In this document: piece by piece, positions 41,703-44,814 of the stretch
Layout: each line of letters starts with the position of its first letter
Position numbering within the stretch: the stretch's first letter is position 1
DNA from: Symbiodinium natans
Lineage: Eukaryota > Sar > Dinophyceae > Suessiales > Symbiodiniaceae
Direction: 5' to 3'
Length of the DNA: 44,814 nt
NCBI GenBank assembly: GCA_905221605.1
Contig: CAJNDS010000509.1
Coordinates: 77,501 to 122,314, forward strand
The notes under the pieces: model-generated
Databases searched by the model: none
Told to the model about the DNA's origin: nothing
Seen by the model: only the letters and a program-made list of their open reading frames with translations
Translations under genes and position numbers: made by a program

Positions 41703-42818
41703 ACCGTACTTAAATCAGTGTGGACTTGGGGTTACGAGGAGTCGGGACCCCCACAGGACAAAGGGTTTCTTGGGCTTTTTGGTTTTACATGGGGGTTTAG
41801 GGTTTCTTGGTTTTAGATGCAAGAAGGTTTAGGGATGTTCAGGGTTTAGGGTTTAGGTTTCTTGGGTTTAGTAGGGTTGTTTAGGGTTGGGGCTTTGGGG
41901 TTTAGGGTTTCAGGTTTGGGCTTTTAGGGTTGAAGGTTTTGTGGTTTGAGTTTTAGGCTTTGGGGTTTAGGGTTTCTTGGGTTTAGGGTTTGGGGCTTTG
42001 GGGGTTAGGGTTTGAGCTTTTCAGGGTTTGGGGGTTTAGGGTCTAGGGCTTGGCAGTTTCAACAGGCCTGGATGCAGAATGGTTTAGGGATGTTTAGGGA
42101 TTAGGGTTTCGGGCTTCTTGGTCTTCTTGGTGTACGGTGTTGAGGGATTTTGTAGATTGTTTCCCTGAGTTTAGGGTCTGTTTCGATGTAGTAGGGTTTA
42201 GGGTTCAGGGTGTCAGTGGTGGGTGCCACTTGAGACTTGAGAGAGCCCCTGGTGCAAAAGGGTGTCGCTGGTTCTGTATGCGCAAAAAAACCCTACACCC
42301 TAAGCCACTTTCGGGTTTAGGGGTGTCTCGTTTTCCGGTTCAGGTTATAGGGTTTTCAGGGGGTTGGCAAAGGGTTTCTTAGGGTTTTGTAGGGTTCTAA
42401 ACGTCTGCGAGGGTGTGGTTGTAGGTTTTTCGTGTTACACGGCGGGTGTAGAGGGTGCTTCGGGCTTTGGGAGGTTTGGGGGCTGTCTACTTGGGGGTTC
42501 AGGGTTCTCATAACCCCAATTACAACTTATAAGCCGCTTGTTTTGGGCTTGTTTGGGGTTTACGGTTTAGGGGTTAACAAAGGGGGTTCACGATTTAGGC
42601 ACTGTTTTTACTCACATGAGTATTCTTATCGCTCGTGTCTGTTTTTGGGGGGTACCGCCTCTATGGGCTTGGGCTTTTGTCACTTGTGTTTTGTTGTTGG
42701 GGCTTTTGGGGGCTAACCCTGAACCCTAAGCCCTAAACCCTAAACCCCCCTTCCCTGCCAAGAAAAGTGAAGTTCGCATGGCCTCGGGCCTGCACATGCG
42801 TATATTCCACTTCGCAAG
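41703..42818. other. Degenerate TTTAGGG tract, no gene
   Basis: 41790-42420 is TTTAGGG-derived sequence drifting through TTTGGGG, TTTCTTGGG and TTTTAGGG. 42430-42716 is open but G/T-rich with the same word bias and is probably more decayed repeat. Short CCCTAAA at 42713-42746. Confidence 0.6.
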
Positions 42819-42882
42819 AGGCTTGTGGACTTGGCGGCCGCCAAGCACGAGCATGAGATGCTGGAGGCCGGTGCGGCCCAGG
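42819..42882 (+). CDS. Putative exon, helical
   Basis: 64 bases, acceptor TTCGCAAG, donor CCAGG|GTTTCT. Reads RLVDLAAAKHEHEMLEAGAA. Open further upstream. CCCTAAA before it and TTTAGGG (42918-42938) after it. Confidence 0.35.
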
Positions 42883-43067
42883 GTTTCTGAGTAGCTGAGT
42901 AGGTAGCCTTTAATAGGGTTTAGGGTTTAGGGTTTAACCTTTCGGGGCATACAAGATCCTACCAAATTTGGAAGGTCGACCTTATTGGGCCCAGGGTACT
43001 CAGCAACTAGGTTTTTCTGTTCAGGGGCGGAGGTGCACTTGAAGGTTCATGGATACGTATAATAAGG

Positions 43068-43138
43068 GCCTAAACCCTAAACCCTAAACCCTAAACCCTA
43101 AACCCTAAACCCTAAACCCTAAACCCTAAACCCTAAAC
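43068..43138. repeat. CCCTAAA array
   Basis: Ten near-perfect units lying inside what looks like a family A element. Confidence 0.95.
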
Positions 43139-43251
43139 TGTAAGTACCTCAACTCACTGTTGGAATGTAGGCTGCCTTACTTAGAGAACCCTACTTGTAG
43201 CTACCCATGAATATATTCCAGTAGGGAGAGCACACAAGTCTTCCAGGATGC

Positions 43252-43368
43252 GGTTTAGGGTTTAGGGTTTAGGGTTTAGGGTTTAGGGTTTAGGGTTTAG
43301 GGTTTAGGGTTTAGGGTTTAGGGTTTAGGGTTTAGGGTTTAGGGTTTAGGGTTTAGGGTTTAGGGTTT
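43252..43368. repeat. TTTAGGG array (about 117 bp)
   Basis: Sixteen or so consecutive perfect units, among the cleanest in the window, followed by variants to 43480. Confidence 0.95.
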
Positions 43369-43496
43369 ATAAGGTTTAGGGCTCAGGGCTTAGGGTTTAG
43401 GGTTTAGGGCTCAGGGCTTCAGGCTTAGGGCTTAGGGTTGAGGGTGTAGTACCGGGTTTAGGGTCTAGGGTTGAGGGTGAGATTCAGTGTCTGCAG

Positions 43497-43819
43497 CAAT
43501 GACGCCCACCCCGAAGTTCCAAACCCACACCATCGCAGTGGGGTCTCTTTGAGTCACGATAGCTTTGGGTCCATTTTTGGTTGGGACATGGGGTTGCTCT
43601 GTCCAGTGGATTGGCGAGTGAAGGCCCAAAGTCCTAACATCCTGCAGAGTGACGACTCTAAGTACGCCAGTCGCCGGCTCAAGAGGAATCTGCTGACGTT
43701 AAGCCTTCCTATCGCTGTAAGGAGGAAGCGCTTGCCGAGAATACAGAATGCAAGCCGAAGCCATGCGGACCGCACGAAGTTGAGGAAGAGGCATGAAGAG
43801 ACGCAAGGAGCATCACAGG
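43497..43819 (+). CDS. Putative long exon joined to 44021-44136
   Basis: 323 bases open after GTGTCTGCAG and before CACAGG|GTATAA. Contains NDAHPEVPNPHHRSGVSLSH, DSKYASRRLKRNLLTLSLPI and KLRKRHEETQGASQ. Strongly basic in the second half. Ends in phase 1, which fits 44021. The predicted intron (43820-44020) is mostly a family A element. The + strand length and normal composition favour coding; function unknown. Confidence 0.4.
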
Positions 43820-43844
43820 GTATAAGGGCGACAGGGTTTAGAGG

Positions 43845-43983
43845 ACCCTACTTGGAGGTTAACCAGTTATAACTGTACTTAGAACCCACTTGTAAGCCCC
43901 TTAAGTGCCCTAACATGGTTATAAGTATAGTTATAAGTACAGTTATCTTGGGTGAATAAGTGCCATGAACCTCCAAGTAGGGT
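43845..43983. mobile_element. MITE-like element, family A copy 3, inside a predicted intron
   Basis: 139 bases with ends ACCCTACTTGGAGGTT and, on the right, CATGAACCTCCAAGTAGGGT. The ends start with CCCTA and finish with TAGGG, so they merge with the telomere-type unit. Interior AT-rich and partly self-complementary (TTATAAGTATAGTTATAAGT). Confidence 0.65.
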
Positions 43984-44020
43984 TTCAGAAGTTTAGGGCT
44001 TCGGGCTTTGCGTGGTCCAG

Positions 44021-44136
44021 GGTTTGCGAGCAGCGCCCCAGACGCTGAGGAAACACGGGCCCCCTGGACTGGCCGAGGCGTGGTCCCTTTAGATCCCTAT
44101 ACAAATCTACACGCCCCAAAAAGCCCCAAACCCTAG
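44021..44136 (+). CDS. Putative terminal exon
   Basis: Acceptor GTGGTCCAG|G. In the phase set by exon 43497-43819 it reads FASSAPDAEETRAPWTGRGV, then VPLDPYTNLHAPKSPKP and TAG at 44134-44136, the stop again coming from a CCCTAG unit. Unknown function. Confidence 0.35.
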
Positions 44137-44269
44137 GAGGCCTTTGAAAACGAAGCCCCACAGCCTCTTAAAAAACCCTCGTAGCACACGTAGCGCCCCT
44201 AAACCCTAAACCCTAAACCCTAAGCCCTAAGCCCTAAGCCCTAAGCCCTAAACCCTAAACCCTAAACAG

Positions 44270-44364
44270 CCCGTCCCCCCAAACCTCGTAACGTTCGACG
44301 CAGAGGCCGGCGTACCCCTCGAGCGCCGGGACGAGGACTTTCCAGGCGGCGTCTGGCTTAGTGG
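44270..44364 (+). CDS. Putative exon (unknown protein)
   Basis: 95 bases between a CCCTAAACAG acceptor (array 44199-44266) and AGTGG|GTTTAG. Reads PVPPNLVTFDAEAGVPLERR then DEDFPGGVWLS. The acceptor AG may belong to the last repeat unit. Good protein texture; phase 0 in, 2 out. The gene would continue past the window. Confidence 0.5.
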
Positions 44365-44579
44365 GTTTAGGGTTCAGGGCTTAGGGTTTAGCCCCTTCCC
44401 CCTAATATTCAGTAACCCTCCCCATTATATAATAGTGTATAGTGTATGGGGGGGGGGGGGACGGGAAGGGGATGGTGTTCAACATTAGCGTAGCCGGGAA
44501 CTTTCTTGACTGAAGGGCCTGAAATTCCCAAATGCACCCAGCTCCGGTTTCAAGGATCTGTTTGTCAATAGGGCCGGAG

Positions 44580-44585
<6 letters not shown>
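44365..44585. other. Short repeats and unassigned sequence
   Basis: A few TTTAGGG/TTCAGGG units, a G-run at 44447-44460, then unique sequence without a clear frame. Confidence 0.5.

Positions 44586-44814
<229 letters not shown>

Larger units (their letters stand above)
42883..43496. other. Arrays and a possible array-bearing MITE
   Basis: A decayed family A element (left end CACTTGAAGGTTCATGG at 43036, right end near 43211) has a perfect CCCTAAA array (43068-43138) inside it. A TTTAGGG array (43252-43368) and variants run to 43480. No gene seen. Confidence 0.5.

Overview
The window looks like nuclear DNA of a dinoflagellate, most likely the Symbiodiniaceae/Suessiales group. The signs are: (i) dozens of interstitial arrays of the plant/alveolate telomere unit TTTAGGG/CCCTAAA; (ii) short exon-like islands with AG|G acceptors and GT, GC or non-consensus donors; (iii) degraded reverse-transcriptase fragments of a type I recall from Symbiodinium proteomes; (iv) no bacterial-style gene packing. 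The organism call is inference. Nearly all convincing coding signal is on the + strand.

Layout. 1-11.3 kb: a mosaic of exon-like islands (about 50-140 bp). The best ones have CCCTAAA-type repeat upstream and TTTAGGG-type repeat downstream, so the predicted introns start with TTTAGGG units (the donor is often the GT of GGTTTAGGG) and end in CCCTAAA units before the acceptor. Several small MITE-like inverted-repeat elements sit among them. 11.3-18.3 kb: almost free of telomere-type repeats; a graveyard of broken reverse-transcriptase-type ORF fragments, one with a large internal deletion. 18.9-19.7 kb: long GA/CA microsatellite. 20.45-23.41 kb: the best host gene, a four-exon aminoglycoside-phosphotransferase/choline-kinase-like gene (357 residues when joined) whose introns hold telomere-type arrays. 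23.4-25.9 kb: more arrays and exon islands.

25,908-38,365: a 12.46-kb element bounded by two apparently identical 240-bp direct terminal repeats, with a purine tract before the right repeat and a TAGGG target-site duplication. It has landed in a TTTAGGG array inside a predicted intron of a host gene (exons 25,770-25,887 and 38,418-38,600). Its inside contains no telomere-type array and about 11 kb of + strand coding sequence in four open frames: low-complexity, repeat-rich proteins with at least six CCCH (C-x8-C-x5-C-x3-H) zinc fingers. I found no protease, integrase, reverse transcriptase or RNase H. It looks like a young, very large, non-autonomous LTR element or an LTR-mobilised CCCH gene. 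With the telomere-repeat introns it is the most interesting thing here.

38.4-44.8 kb: return of the exon-island/array mosaic, ending in about 230 bp of almost pure G that is probably a sequencing or assembly artefact.

Exon calls rest on reading by eye: open frame, splice-site context, and phase agreement between neighbours where I could test it. They are hypotheses without transcript data, and the neighbouring exon models cannot all be correct together (for example stops at 8346 and 8790).
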